Position numbers and translations under genes: made by a program. From an uncultured Actinomycetes bacterium (GTDB taxonomy: Bacteria > Actinomycetota > CALGFH01), in contig CALGFH010000254.1 of NCBI GenBank assembly GCA_937881255.1, forward strand, positions 1 through 26,570: a stretch of DNA of 26,570 bases. The letters run 5' to 3'. The notes below the pieces were generated by a model. That model was not told the DNA's origin. It ran no database searches and was given only the letters and a program-made list of their open reading frames with translations. This document shows positions 8,573 to 16,480 of the stretch, piece after piece; the first letter of the stretch is position 1; each line of letters begins with the position of its first letter.

Positions 8573-9606
8573 CCGCGGTCGCGGGCGGCCCAGGCCAGGA
8601 GGGCGTCGGCGTCGAGCCCGTTGACCACCATCTCGGGGGTGACGCCGCAGGCGAAGGCGCGCTCGCAGCCGCCGAGCTGCCAGTCGAGCTGGCCGGGGGC
8701 GTGGGCGTCGGTGTCGATCGAGAATCGGCAGCCGGCCTCCACGGCCAGGCGGAGCAGGCGCTTGGGCGGGTCCTGGCGCTCGGGCCGGGAGTTGACCTCG
8801 ACGGCGACGCCGTTGGCGGCGCAGGCGGCGAACACCGCCGCCGGGTCGAACTCGCTCTCGGGCCGGCCCCGGCCGACCACGATGCGGCCGGTGCAGTGGC
8901 CGAGGATGTCGGTGTGGGGGTTGGCCACGGCCGCGACCATGCGCCTGGTCATCTCCCGGGCCGGCATGCGCAGCTTGGAGTGGACGCTGGCCACGACCAC
9001 GTCGAGCCGGCCCAGCAGCTCGTCGGTCTGGTCGAGGGCGCCGTCCTCAAGGATGTCGACCTCGATCCCGGTGAGGATCCGGAACGGGGCCAGTACCTCG
9101 TTCAGCTCGGCGACCTCGTCCAGCTGGGCCAGCAGGCGCTCCGGGCTGAGGCCGTTGGCGATCGTGAGGCGGGGCGAGTGGTCGGTCAGGGCCAGGTACT
9201 CGTGGCCCAGGTCGCGGGCCGCGGTGGCCATCTCCTCGATCGGGCTGCCGCCGTCACTCCAGGTCGAGTGGGCGTGGCAGTCGCCCCGCAGCGCGGCCCG
9301 CAGGGCGGCCGCGCCCTCGGCCACCGGCGTGCCCTCGATCGCCTCCAGGCGCCGCAGGTACACCGGGACCTCGCCGGCCAGGGCCTCGCGGATCACCCGC
9401 TCGGTGACCTCCCCGATCCCGGGCAGGTCGCGCAGGCCGGGCCCGGGGGCGGCGGCCAGCCGGGCCAGCTCGCCCGGGTCGGTGGCGTCGACGGCGGCCG
9501 CGGCCCGGCGGAAGGCGCGCACCTTGTAGGTCGGCTCCCGGCCCCGCTCGAGCAGGAAGGCGATCCGCCGCAGGGCGGCCGCCGGGGCGAGGGTCGGCTC
9601 GGTCAT
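8569..9606 (-). CDS. HhH-PHP domain phosphoesterase (PolX-like without polymerase palm)
   Basis: 345 aa from ATG 9606 (GGAGA upstream; an in-frame start at 9690 would run into the divergent SRPBCC gene). Residues 1-~90 resemble the N-terminal helix-hairpin-helix module of family X polymerases: YKVRAFRRAAAAV, then GLRDLPGIGEVTERVIREAL. Residues ~108-345 are a PHP domain: DCHAHSTWSDGG (His111, His113), LALTDHSPRL, GIEVDIL, VVASVHSKL, ILGHCTGR, VEVNSRPER and SIDTDAHAPGQL, which supply the metal ligands of the trinuclear site. The nucleotidyl-transferase palm of PolX is absent, so it may be a nuclease or phosphatase rather than a polymerase. Confidence 0.87.
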   Translation of the reverse strand: MTEPTLAPAAALRRIAFLLERGREPTYKVRAFRRAAAAVDATDPGELARLAAAPGPGLRDLPGIGEVTERVIREALAGEVPVYLRRLEAIEGTPVAEGAAALRAALRGDCHAHSTWSDGGSPIEEMATAARDLGHEYLALTDHSPRLTIANGLSPERLLAQLDEVAELNEVLAPFRILTGIEVDILEDGALDQTDELLGRLDVVVASVHSKLRMPAREMTRRMVAAVANPHTDILGHCTGRIVVGRGRPESEFDPAAVFAACAANGVAVEVNSRPERQDPPKRLLRLAVEAGCRFSIDTDAHAPGQLDWQLGGCERAFACGVTPEMVVNGLDADALLAWAARDRG

Positions 9607-9652
9607 GGTGCAATTCTCCGGCACCCGGCGACCGAGCGGAGGGAAGCGCCCG

Positions 9653-10111
9653 ATGGGCAGGCAGATCAAGGTCGACCTGGAACGGACCATCCCGGCGCCC
9701 CCGGCGCGGGTCCACGCCGCCCTGGCCGACTACCGGGGCCGGGAGCGGATCCTGCCCGCCAGCTACCTCGACTACCGGGTCGAGGAGGGCGGGGAGGGCG
9801 CCGGCACGGTGGTGTCGTTCCGGCTGCGGGCGGGCCGCCGGGAGCGGCGCTACGTCCTGGAGGTGGCCGAGCCGACCCCGGGCGTGACCCTGGTCGAGCG
9901 GGACCGCGAGTCGTCGCTGATCACCACCTGGATCCTGAGCCCGACGGCCAGCGGCACCGCCACCGACCTCCGGCTGTCGACCATCTGGGAGGGCCACGGC
10001 GGTATCGGCGGCTTCTTCGAGCGCACCTTCGCCCCCCGGGGGCTGCGCCGCATCCACGGCGAGCTGCTCGACCGCCTGACCCGCCGGGTCGGGGCCGAGC
10101 CGCCCAGCTGA
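9653..10111 (+). CDS. SRPBCC (polyketide cyclase/START-like) protein
   Basis: 152 aa. The opening IKVDLERTIPAPPARVHAALADYRGRERILP is the first strand and helix pair of an SRPBCC ligand-binding fold, followed by alternating strands (GTVVSFRLRAGRRERRYVLEVAE, TDLRLSTIWEG) and a long C-terminal helix (LRRIHGELLDRLTRRV). These proteins hold hydrophobic ligands in a deep cavity; no specific ligand can be given. ATG 9653 has GGAGGG nine bases upstream. It is divergent from the PHP gene across a 46-nt gap. Confidence 0.8.
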   Translation: MGRQIKVDLERTIPAPPARVHAALADYRGRERILPASYLDYRVEEGGEGAGTVVSFRLRAGRRERRYVLEVAEPTPGVTLVERDRESSLITTWILSPTASGTATDLRLSTIWEGHGGIGGFFERTFAPRGLRRIHGELLDRLTRRVGAEPPS

Positions 10112-10280
10112 GCGCTCGATAACGATCCGTCCTCGAAGCCTCAACGATCCCCGATCACCCTTGCCCGAGTCGACCCCTTCCGGTAGGAAAGAACCGCGCT
10201 CGGTGGTCGGCACGCTTCAGGTTGGGGGATGGCGAGCCGAGGGATGTGTCCGAGTGTGCCACTCGGGGGAGGATTACTAC
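10112..10280 (+). promoter_or_regulatory. Upstream region of the L,D-transpeptidase gene: repeats, promoter candidate and hairpin
   Basis: This 169-nt leader is the longest non-coding stretch in the window. AACGATCC occurs twice in direct orientation (10121-10128 and 10143-10150), 22 bp apart. TTGCCC (10161-10166) and TAGGAA (10184-10189) with a 17-nt spacer form a weak promoter candidate just downstream. A perfect 6-bp hairpin (CCGAGT 10250-10255, loop GTGCC, ACTCGG 10261-10266) overlaps the start of the GGGGAGG ribosome site (10266-10272). No known riboswitch consensus was recognised. Confidence 0.4.
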
Positions 10281-11357
10281 ATGAAGGTACCGGGGATTCG
10301 ACGGCCGAGCTGGAAGCGCCCCGCCGGGCTGTCCGGCTGGCAGCGCATCGCCGTGATCGTCGGCCTGGCCGTGGTGCTGCTGGCCACCATGAGCGTTGCC
10401 GCCACCGCCCGCGTGAGCGCCTCCTCGGGCCGCATCCTGGCCGGCGTGACCGTGGCCGGGGTCGACGTCGGCGGCATGACCCGCGACGAGGCCGTGGCCG
10501 CGGTCAAGGCGACCACCGAGCCCAAGCTGCGCCGGGGCGTGTTCGTGGTCGGCGGCGGCAAGCGCTGGCCGGTCACCCCGGCCGGGCTCGGGCACGGCGC
10601 CGGGGTCGAGCAGGCGGTCGACGCGGCCGTTGCCGGGCCGGAGCTGTCGTGGTTCAAGGACTTCTGGCACCGGCTGACCAACAAGCCGGTCGGCCACAGC
10701 GTGGACGTGGCCCTGGCCACCGACGACACCAAGGTGACCCGGTTCGTGAAGGCCCTGGCCCCCAAGCTGGCCGTGGCCCCCACCAACGCCTCCATCAAGC
10801 TGGTCGACGGCAAGGTCGTCAAGCAGAAGGCCAAGGACGGCCGCGTCCTCGACGTCGAGGCCAGCACCCGGGCCCTGGCCAAGGCCCTGCGCGGCAACGC
10901 CCGCAAGGTCAAGCTGGTCACCAGGCCGGTGGACCCCAAGGTGACCAACGACAAGCTGGGCAAGACGATCGAGATCAACCTGTCGACCAACCGGCTGACC
11001 TTCTACGACGGCCTCAAGGTGCGCAAGGTCTACCCGGTGGCGACCGGCCAGCCGAGCTTCCCGACCCCGCAGGGGACCTGGGAGGTCGTCTACAAGCGGG
11101 TCAACCCGACCTGGACCAACCCGGCCAAGGACGGCTGGGGGGCCGACATGCCGGCCTCGATCCCGCCCGGCCCGGGCAACCCGCTCGGCACCAGGGCCAT
11201 GTCCCTGAACGCCTCCGGGATCCTGATCCACGGCACCTACGCCAGCTACTCGATCGGCAGCTACGCCTCCCACGGCTGCATCCGCATGCTGCTGTCGGAC
11301 GTCGAGGCCCTCTACCCGCAGGTGCCCATGGGCACCCCGGTCCTGATCCACCGCTAG
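10281..11357 (+). CDS. L,D-transpeptidase (YkuD domain) with N-terminal membrane anchor
   Basis: 358 aa from ATG 10281 (GGGGAGG eight bases upstream). Residues ~20-42 are one hydrophobic segment (signal anchor). Residues ~50-215 have the layout of an extended peptidoglycan-binding (PG_binding_4-like) region, beginning AGVTVAGVDVGGMTRDEAVAAV. The C-terminal ~130 residues are the YkuD catalytic domain: IEINLSTNRLTFYDG, YPVATGQPSFPTPQGTWEV, GILIHGT and SHGCIRM with catalytic Cys333 and His331. The enzyme forms 3->3 cross-links or anchors proteins to peptidoglycan outside the membrane. Its TAG stop lies within the left arm of the 128-bp inverted-repeat element; the protein end (VLIHR) looks natural for the family. 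Confidence 0.93.
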   Translation: MKVPGIRRPSWKRPAGLSGWQRIAVIVGLAVVLLATMSVAATARVSASSGRILAGVTVAGVDVGGMTRDEAVAAVKATTEPKLRRGVFVVGGGKRWPVTPAGLGHGAGVEQAVDAAVAGPELSWFKDFWHRLTNKPVGHSVDVALATDDTKVTRFVKALAPKLAVAPTNASIKLVDGKVVKQKAKDGRVLDVEASTRALAKALRGNARKVKLVTRPVDPKVTNDKLGKTIEINLSTNRLTFYDGLKVRKVYPVATGQPSFPTPQGTWEVVYKRVNPTWTNPAKDGWGADMPASIPPGPGNPLGTRAMSLNASGILIHGTYASYSIGSYASHGCIRMLLSDVEALYPQVPMGTPVLIHR

Positions 11358-11481
11358 AACAGCGGGCATGTATCCGGCGCCGCATGCAGCGCCAGGCCAT
11401 GCGTGCAGCCAGGGACCGTTGCGCGCCGCCAACGGCGGCCACGCAACCACCTCAACCCCGGATACTTGACCGGTGTTCTAG
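11354..11481. repeat. 128-bp inverted-repeat element with CTAG ends (MITE-like)
   Basis: The 24-nt arms 11354-11377 and 11458-11481 are inverted copies with 21 of 24 positions matching (mismatches at arm positions 9, 13 and 16). The outer 8 bp (CTAGAACA/TGTTCTAG) and inner 8 bp (GTATCCGG/CCGGATAC) are perfect. The 80-nt interior holds two more hairpins: CGCATG/CATGCG (11381-11386, 11398-11403) and a longer one at 11419-11446 (TTGCG...CGCAA outside, GCCGCC-aac-GGCGGC inside). The outer CTAG could be a target duplication (YTAR, as for IS5-group elements) or TA (as for IS630-type). If CTAG is the duplication, the host site was the L,D-transpeptidase stop codon. Alternatives are a bidirectional terminator or a structured RNA. 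No transposase is present. Confidence 0.6.
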
Positions 11482-11485
11482 GGGG

Positions 11486-12679
11486 TCAGGGCCGGGTCAG
11501 GTACCGGTCGGGGACGGCGATGATCGCGCGCACGTCGGTCCAGCCGCCCTCCAGGTCGAACAGGTAGGCCGGGAGCAGGTAGGCCACGCCCGGCCGGCCG
11601 TCGCCCTCGGTGACGACCGGGGCCAGCTGGAGGCCGAGGCGGGCCCCGGTGACGGTGGCGACCCGCGCCTTCAGCCGGTCCGTGCACGGGACCTTGCCGC
11701 CGCCCGGGCACGGGTCGAGCTCGACGGCCGGCGACCCCGGGCGGGCGACGCCGCCGAGCGGGCCGGACCTCTTGAGCCGCTCGAAGCCCTGCTCGACGCC
11801 GACCAGCGGGTAGGTGCCGGCCGGCTCGGGGGTGGCCAGGTAGCCGGAGGCGTGCTGGACCACGCCCTTGGGCCCGACGCTCACCGTCCAGGCGAACCCC
11901 GAGGTCGGCATGCCGCCCACCGCCGGGGCGATGGTCACGGTCCGGGTGGCCAGGCTGTCGCTGACCTTCACCTGGGCGCCGTCCAGGTCGAGCCCGGCCC
12001 TGGCCGCCAGGTCGCGGGCCACCCGCTCGGCCTCGGCCCGGCTGGGCAGGTCCGGCGGCCGGAACGGCCGGGTCGGGGCGACCGGCCCGGGCCGGTTGGA
12101 GACGGGGGCGTCGGGGTCGAGGCACTGGATGCCGGGGCCGGGCCGGTAGGGCCCGCCCGCCCGGCCCACGCAGGTGCCGAAGATGCCGGAGCCGTAGGAC
12201 CACGGCACCCCGGCCAGCCGGTGCACCACCAGGGCCCGGCGGCCGTCCTGGAGGCTCCAGCCGTTGGGCTCCTGCTTGGGCGTCCCGGCCAGCCCGAGGG
12301 CGGCGGCCAGGGTGGCCACCCGGCCGGCGTCGACGTTGTCGCCGAGCTTCCAGGCCTGGGCCTGGCCGGGCAGCGAGGGCAGGGGGCCGCCCAGCTTGTA
12401 GGTGACCGGCGGCCACAGCAGGCGCCGGTCGCTGGCCCCGCCGGACGGTCTGGCCGTCCCGGTGCCGCCCGGGGCCGGGGCCGGCTCGATGGCCCCGGCG
12501 GCGTCGTCGGCGCCGGTGTCGCTGGAGCCGGCGGCGGCCGGCCCGGCCTCACCCAGGTCGAGCGCGGGCAGGACGGCCGGCGACGGCTCGCCGCGGTCCC
12601 GGGCGACCAGCACCCCACCGGCCACCAGCCCGGCCGTGACCAGCGCCGCCACCACCCATGCCAGGACCCGCCTGCCCAC
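11486..12679 (-). CDS. Membrane-anchored extracytoplasmic protein of unknown function
   Basis: 397 aa. One hydrophobic segment near the N-terminus (residues ~5-26, VLAWVVAALVTAGLVAGGVLVA) is followed by a low-complexity Pro/Ala/Gly linker to ~residue 85, then a ~300-residue extracellular domain with several Cys (IFGTCVGR, GIQCLDPD, LDPCPGGGKVPCTDR) that could form disulfides. I recognise no catalytic motif and assign no function. The pattern EAERVARDLAARAGLDLDGAQVKV and strand-rich FAWTVSVGPKGVVQHASGYL resembles repeat-type beta-rich periplasmic domains. The start GTG at 12679 has only a weak AGGGCGG stretch upstream. It is 81 nt downstream of galK on the same strand, but its role does not obviously match the sugar locus. 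Confidence 0.75.
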   Translation of the reverse strand: MGRRVLAWVVAALVTAGLVAGGVLVARDRGEPSPAVLPALDLGEAGPAAAGSSDTGADDAAGAIEPAPAPGGTGTARPSGGASDRRLLWPPVTYKLGGPLPSLPGQAQAWKLGDNVDAGRVATLAAALGLAGTPKQEPNGWSLQDGRRALVVHRLAGVPWSYGSGIFGTCVGRAGGPYRPGPGIQCLDPDAPVSNRPGPVAPTRPFRPPDLPSRAEAERVARDLAARAGLDLDGAQVKVSDSLATRTVTIAPAVGGMPTSGFAWTVSVGPKGVVQHASGYLATPEPAGTYPLVGVEQGFERLKRSGPLGGVARPGSPAVELDPCPGGGKVPCTDRLKARVATVTGARLGLQLAPVVTEGDGRPGVAYLLPAYLFDLEGGWTDVRAIIAVPDRYLTRP

Positions 12680-12760
12680 CGTGCACCACCGCCCTGTTGC
12701 GCGTTCCCGTGGACGTCGTTGTCTTGGACGCCGCCACCGGCCCGCCGGTTCCCGGGCATG

Positions 12761-13912
12761 CTAGGCCAGGCGGCGGGCCCCGTCCGAGGGGACGACGGGG
12801 GTGATCTCTGGCGGGCCGAAGCCGGCGGCGGCGAAGGCCTCCCGGGCCCGGTCGCCGACCTGGGAGGCCAGCTCCGCCGGGACCAGGGCGATGGCGCTGC
12901 CGCCGAAGCCGGCCCCGGTCATGCGGGCCCCGACCGCGCCGGCCTCGACGGCCGCGGCGACGGCGGTGTCGAGCTCGGGCGACGACACCTCGTAGTCGTC
13001 GCGCAGGGAGGCGTGCGAGGCGGCCAGCAGCGGCCCCAGCCGGTCGAGCTCGCCTGCCCGGAGCAGCGCCACCGCCTCCAGGACGCGGGCGTTCTCGGTG
13101 ACCACGTGGCGGGCCCGGCGCAGCCCCGGCTCGCCCAGGGCAGTCCGATGCTGCTCGACCTGGGCCAGGGTGGCGTCCCGGAGGGCGGCCACGCCCAGGG
13201 TGGCCGCGGCCGCCTCGCAGGCCGCCCGGCGGTCGGCGTAGGCGCCGTCGACCAGCCGGTGCCCGGCCCTGGTGTCGAGCACCACCAGGCACAGCCCGGC
13301 CGCCTCCAGCGGCAGCGGGACCTGCTCGGTGGCAAGCGACCGGGTGTCGAGGAACAGGGCGTGCCCGGCCCGCCCCAGCATCGACACCATCTGGTCCATG
13401 GCCCCCGACGGCACCCCCACGACCTCGTTCTCGGCCCGGCGGGCCAGGGCGGCCAGGGCCGGCCGGTCCAGGCCGGCGCCGTGCAGGTCGGCCAGGGCGG
13501 TCGCGGTGGCGCACTCGAGGGCGGCGCTGGAGGACAGCCCGGACCCGGCCGGGACGTCCCCGTCGACCACCAGGTCGGCCCCGCCGAGCTCGACCCCGGC
13601 CTGCCCGAGGGCCCAGGCGACCCCGGCCGGGTAGGCGGCCCAGCCCTCGACCCGTCCCGGCCCGACCGCGGCCAGCTCCAGGTCGGCCGGCGGCCCGGCC
13701 TGCCGCGACCACAGCCGCAGCCGCCCCCCGTCCCGGCGCCCCGCCGCCACCAGGACCAGCCGGTCGATGGCCGCCGGGAGCACGAAGCCGTCGTTGTAGT
13801 CGGTGTGCTCCCCGATCAGGTTGACCCGCCCCGGGGCGGCCCAGACCCCCTCCGGGTCGCGCCCGGTCCACTCCCGGAACGCGGCCGCCACCGGCCCGGC
13901 CCGGTCGCTCAT
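12761..13912 (-). CDS. galK: Galactokinase
   Basis: 383 aa, the family's usual length. It phosphorylates alpha-D-galactose at O1 with ATP, the first committed step of the Leloir pathway. All signatures are present: GRVNLIGEHTDYNDGF (Arg29, Glu35, His36, Asp38 sugar-binding), the GHMP phosphate loop PAGSGLSSSAALE (121-133), SGAMDQMVS with catalytic Asp173, and TGAGFGGSAIAL near the C-terminus. Its ATG overlaps the GH2 stop codon (ATGA at 13909-13912), so translation is coupled to the gene releasing galactose. It closes the ten-gene minus-strand sugar locus whose promoter-proximal end carries galT. Confidence 0.97.
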   Translation of the reverse strand: MSDRAGPVAAAFREWTGRDPEGVWAAPGRVNLIGEHTDYNDGFVLPAAIDRLVLVAAGRRDGGRLRLWSRQAGPPADLELAAVGPGRVEGWAAYPAGVAWALGQAGVELGGADLVVDGDVPAGSGLSSSAALECATATALADLHGAGLDRPALAALARRAENEVVGVPSGAMDQMVSMLGRAGHALFLDTRSLATEQVPLPLEAAGLCLVVLDTRAGHRLVDGAYADRRAACEAAAATLGVAALRDATLAQVEQHRTALGEPGLRRARHVVTENARVLEAVALLRAGELDRLGPLLAASHASLRDDYEVSSPELDTAVAAAVEAGAVGARMTGAGFGGSAIALVPAELASQVGDRAREAFAAAGFGPPEITPVVPSDGARRLA

Positions 13913-16473
13913 CTGGCCCCTCCGGCGGCCCAGTGGAGCAGCTCGGCGAGGATGGCCCTGGCGGCCGGGTCGCCCCGCCGGGCCGGCTCGGCCAGCCGGT
14001 ACTGGCAGGTGACGAGCCGCCCCGGCCCCACCGCCACGGCCCCGACCACCGGGCCGGCCAGGGGGTCGGGGACCGGCTTGAACGCGCCCACGACGCAGGT
14101 CTCCGGCCAGGTCCCCTCCCCCACCCTGGTCAGCAGGTGGGTCGGGACCACGGTGGCGTCCTCGCCGGCCAGCACCGCCCGTTCCGGCAGCGACGGCAGC
14201 GCCCGCTGGTCACAGGTGAAGTGGAACACCGTCGACCCCCAGGCGGTCGCCACCTCGGCCATCTCCACCGCCACCGGGTAGCACCCCACCGCCTGGAGGT
14301 CCTGGGCCAGCACCACCACCGTCTCCCCCGCCGCCAGCCGCTCCCGCACCAGCTTCCCGGCCGCCTCGTCCAGCATGCCCTCCCCGACCACGGTCACCTC
14401 GGGCGCGCCCGCCGGGACGGCGACGGCGCGGAGCGGGTAGCTGTTGGTGGCCAGCTCCCGGCCGGCCGCGCGCAGCCGCAGGACGACCTCGTGGACGCCG
14501 GGCGACGAGGGTGCCGGGAGGTCGACGGCGCCGGCGGCGACCGCGGACCAGCCCGGGAGGTCGCCCAGCTCGACCTCGGCCCGCGCACCGGCCAGGCCGA
14601 CCTGGACGGTCACCTCGGACAGCGGGGGGCCGTCGTTGGCCACGTGCAGGGGGGCGGCCAGGCGCCCGCCGGCGGCCACGACCAGGCTGGGCAGGGCCAG
14701 CATGGGGAGCACGTCCTGGCACGCCCGTGACAGCTCGGCCAGGGCCGGCGGCTTGGGCCGCCGCTCCAGGTCGAACAGGCCGTTCAGCTCCCAGGGCACG
14801 TCGGTCAGCTCGGTCAGGCACCAGCCGCCCAGGTGGTCGTGGCGCCGGACCACCTCGGCCTGGAGGCGGTCCGACAGGCCCTGGTGGCGCTGGGTGCCCT
14901 CGATCAGCTCGGCCGCCGACCCGGGCCAGGGCAGCTCGGCGATGGCCTTTTCGTACCAGCCGGCCGGGGACCAGAAGGGCTGGCGGTCGCCGTCGGCCAG
15001 CTCGGGCAGGCCCCAGTCGCCGAACTCGGTGACGAACAGGGGCCGGCCCAGCCCGGCCCACTGCCGGGCCTTGGCGTCCAGCTCGGCCAGCCAGGCGGCG
15101 TGCAGGCGGCCGTACCAGTGGGCGGTCAGCACCGGGGTGGTGAACACCCGCTCCGGGTCGGGCTCGATCCAGTCGTTCTCGATCAGCGGGCGGGTCGGGT
15201 CGGCCTCGCGGACGGCCCCGGCGACCCGGCGGGCGAACCCCTCGTAGCCGGCCCGGCCCCGGGCCGGCGGGAAGTCGAGGCCGAGCTCGTTCATGGCCGA
15301 CCAGAGGATCACGCTCGGGTGGTTGGCGTCCCGGCGGACCTGGGCGGTGGCGGCCCGCGCGCACCGGTCGGCCAGCTCCCCCTCGCCGTCCAGGTCGTCG
15401 TGGGCGATCGGCTCGGCCACCGGCACGTCGCAGTGCAGCAGCATCCCCAGCTCGTCGCAGGCGTCCAGGTAGCGCGGGTCGAACGCCTTGATGTGGAGCC
15501 GCAGGGTGTTGAGCCCGGCCGCCTTGGCCGCGGCGACCTCCTGGCGGATGGCGTCCAGGTCGCCCTCGGCGTACAGCGTGTCGGCCCGGAACCCCTGGAC
15601 GAGGGCGCTGCGCATCCGGTAGGGCCGGCCGTCCAGCAGCAGCCGGTCCCCCTCGACCCGCACCTGGCGCAGCCCGTAGCGGACGGTCGAGCGGTCGCTC
15701 ATCACCCCGCCGCCGCTCGCCTCGACCACCGCGGTGTGCAGCACGGGATCGTCCGGTCGCCAACGGGCGGCCCCGGTCGCTCCCAGCCGGATGGTCGTCT
15801 CCGTCCGCGCCCCGGGGCCGAGCTCGAGGCCGGCCTCGGCGGCCAGCCCCACGCTGGCCGCGGTCAGCCGCACGGCCACCGGAGCGCCGCCGACGTTCTC
15901 GACCCCCACCGCCAGGGTCAGGTCGTCGGGGTCGCTGGAGCACCGCACCCAGCGGACGGCCACCGGCCCGTGCCGGCGGAGGGTGACCGGCTGCCAGATG
16001 CCGCCGTAGGTCATGTAGAGGCTGGGCGGGCTGGGGAAGACGTGGTTGGCCCAGCCCTGCTTGCCGTGGGGCAGCCGCGGGTGCAGGGGCCCGTCGACCG
16101 GCGGGTCGGTGACCCGGACGGCGAGCTCGTTCGCCCCGGTGGCCAGGGCGGCCGACGGGTCGAGCTCGAACGGGGTGAAGGGGAGGTCGTTGCCCCCCAG
16201 CGGCCGGCCGTTCAGGTACACCTCGGCCAGGTCCATCACCGCCCCGAAGCGCAGCGTCCAGTGGCCCCCCGGGTCGTCCAGGGAGAACCGGCGCCGGTAC
16301 CAGGCGACGCCGTCCAGCTCGAGCAGCCCCTGGGCCTCCCACAGCCCGGGGACCCGGATCGGCCTCGGCTCGAGGCCGTCCAGGGCGGCCAGCTCGTGGT
16401 CGCCGGGGTACAGCTCCCAGGTGCCGTCCAGCGACCAGCGGCGGTCGCCGACCGGCTCGAGGCCTGCGGTCAC
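13909..16473 (-). CDS. Glycoside hydrolase family 2 (beta-galactosidase/glucuronidase-type)
   Basis: 854 aa from GTG 16473 (GTGAGG five bases upstream; longer in-frame starts would overlap the previous gene). Order: N-terminal jelly-roll sugar-binding domain (WSLDGTWELYPGDHELAAL to ~190, with VYLNGRPLGG), Ig-like domain (~190-280), then a TIM barrel starting ~285 (LRQVRVEGDRLLLDGRPYRMRS). The acid/base Glu396 is in SVILWSAMNELG and the nucleophile Glu483 in PLFVTEFGDWG. The last ~200 residues resemble a glutamine-amidotransferase-like fold (GETVVVLAQDLQAVG, GRLVTCQYRLAEPARRGDPAARAILAELLHW) without an obvious catalytic Cys. No signal peptide is seen, so it probably acts in the cytosol on imported oligosaccharides. 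Beta-galactosidase fits the galK/galT context; glucuronidase or another GH2 activity is possible. Confidence 0.88.
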   Translation of the reverse strand: MTAGLEPVGDRRWSLDGTWELYPGDHELAALDGLEPRPIRVPGLWEAQGLLELDGVAWYRRRFSLDDPGGHWTLRFGAVMDLAEVYLNGRPLGGNDLPFTPFELDPSAALATGANELAVRVTDPPVDGPLHPRLPHGKQGWANHVFPSPPSLYMTYGGIWQPVTLRRHGPVAVRWVRCSSDPDDLTLAVGVENVGGAPVAVRLTAASVGLAAEAGLELGPGARTETTIRLGATGAARWRPDDPVLHTAVVEASGGGVMSDRSTVRYGLRQVRVEGDRLLLDGRPYRMRSALVQGFRADTLYAEGDLDAIRQEVAAAKAAGLNTLRLHIKAFDPRYLDACDELGMLLHCDVPVAEPIAHDDLDGEGELADRCARAATAQVRRDANHPSVILWSAMNELGLDFPPARGRAGYEGFARRVAGAVREADPTRPLIENDWIEPDPERVFTTPVLTAHWYGRLHAAWLAELDAKARQWAGLGRPLFVTEFGDWGLPELADGDRQPFWSPAGWYEKAIAELPWPGSAAELIEGTQRHQGLSDRLQAEVVRRHDHLGGWCLTELTDVPWELNGLFDLERRPKPPALAELSRACQDVLPMLALPSLVVAAGGRLAAPLHVANDGPPLSEVTVQVGLAGARAEVELGDLPGWSAVAAGAVDLPAPSSPGVHEVVLRLRAAGRELATNSYPLRAVAVPAGAPEVTVVGEGMLDEAAGKLVRERLAAGETVVVLAQDLQAVGCYPVAVEMAEVATAWGSTVFHFTCDQRALPSLPERAVLAGEDATVVPTHLLTRVGEGTWPETCVVGAFKPVPDPLAGPVVGAVAVGPGRLVTCQYRLAEPARRGDPAARAILAELLHWAAGGAR

Positions 16474-16480
16474 GGGCACC

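Noticed and set aside
10112..10280. ydaO (c-di-AMP) riboswitch before the L,D-transpeptidase
   Set aside because: Such riboswitches often precede actinobacterial cell-wall genes, but I could not find the conserved blocks of that motif here.
11354..11481. Integron attC site
   Set aside because: The size and imperfect palindrome fit, but the ends (AGAAC and GTTCT) do not match the RYYYAAC/GTTRRRY core sites, and no cassette array or integrase is present.
12736..12749. Terminator hairpin after galK (ACCGG/CCGGT)
   Set aside because: Only a 5-bp stem with a 4-nt loop and no T-run; such short palindromes are expected by chance in this composition.
10229..14281. A 1350-codon open frame on +
   Set aside because: It runs through the L,D-transpeptidase, the repeat element and antisense through the membrane protein, galK and part of GH2. 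Its translation is low-complexity Arg/Gly/Pro/Gln, typical of shadow frames in very GC-rich DNA.
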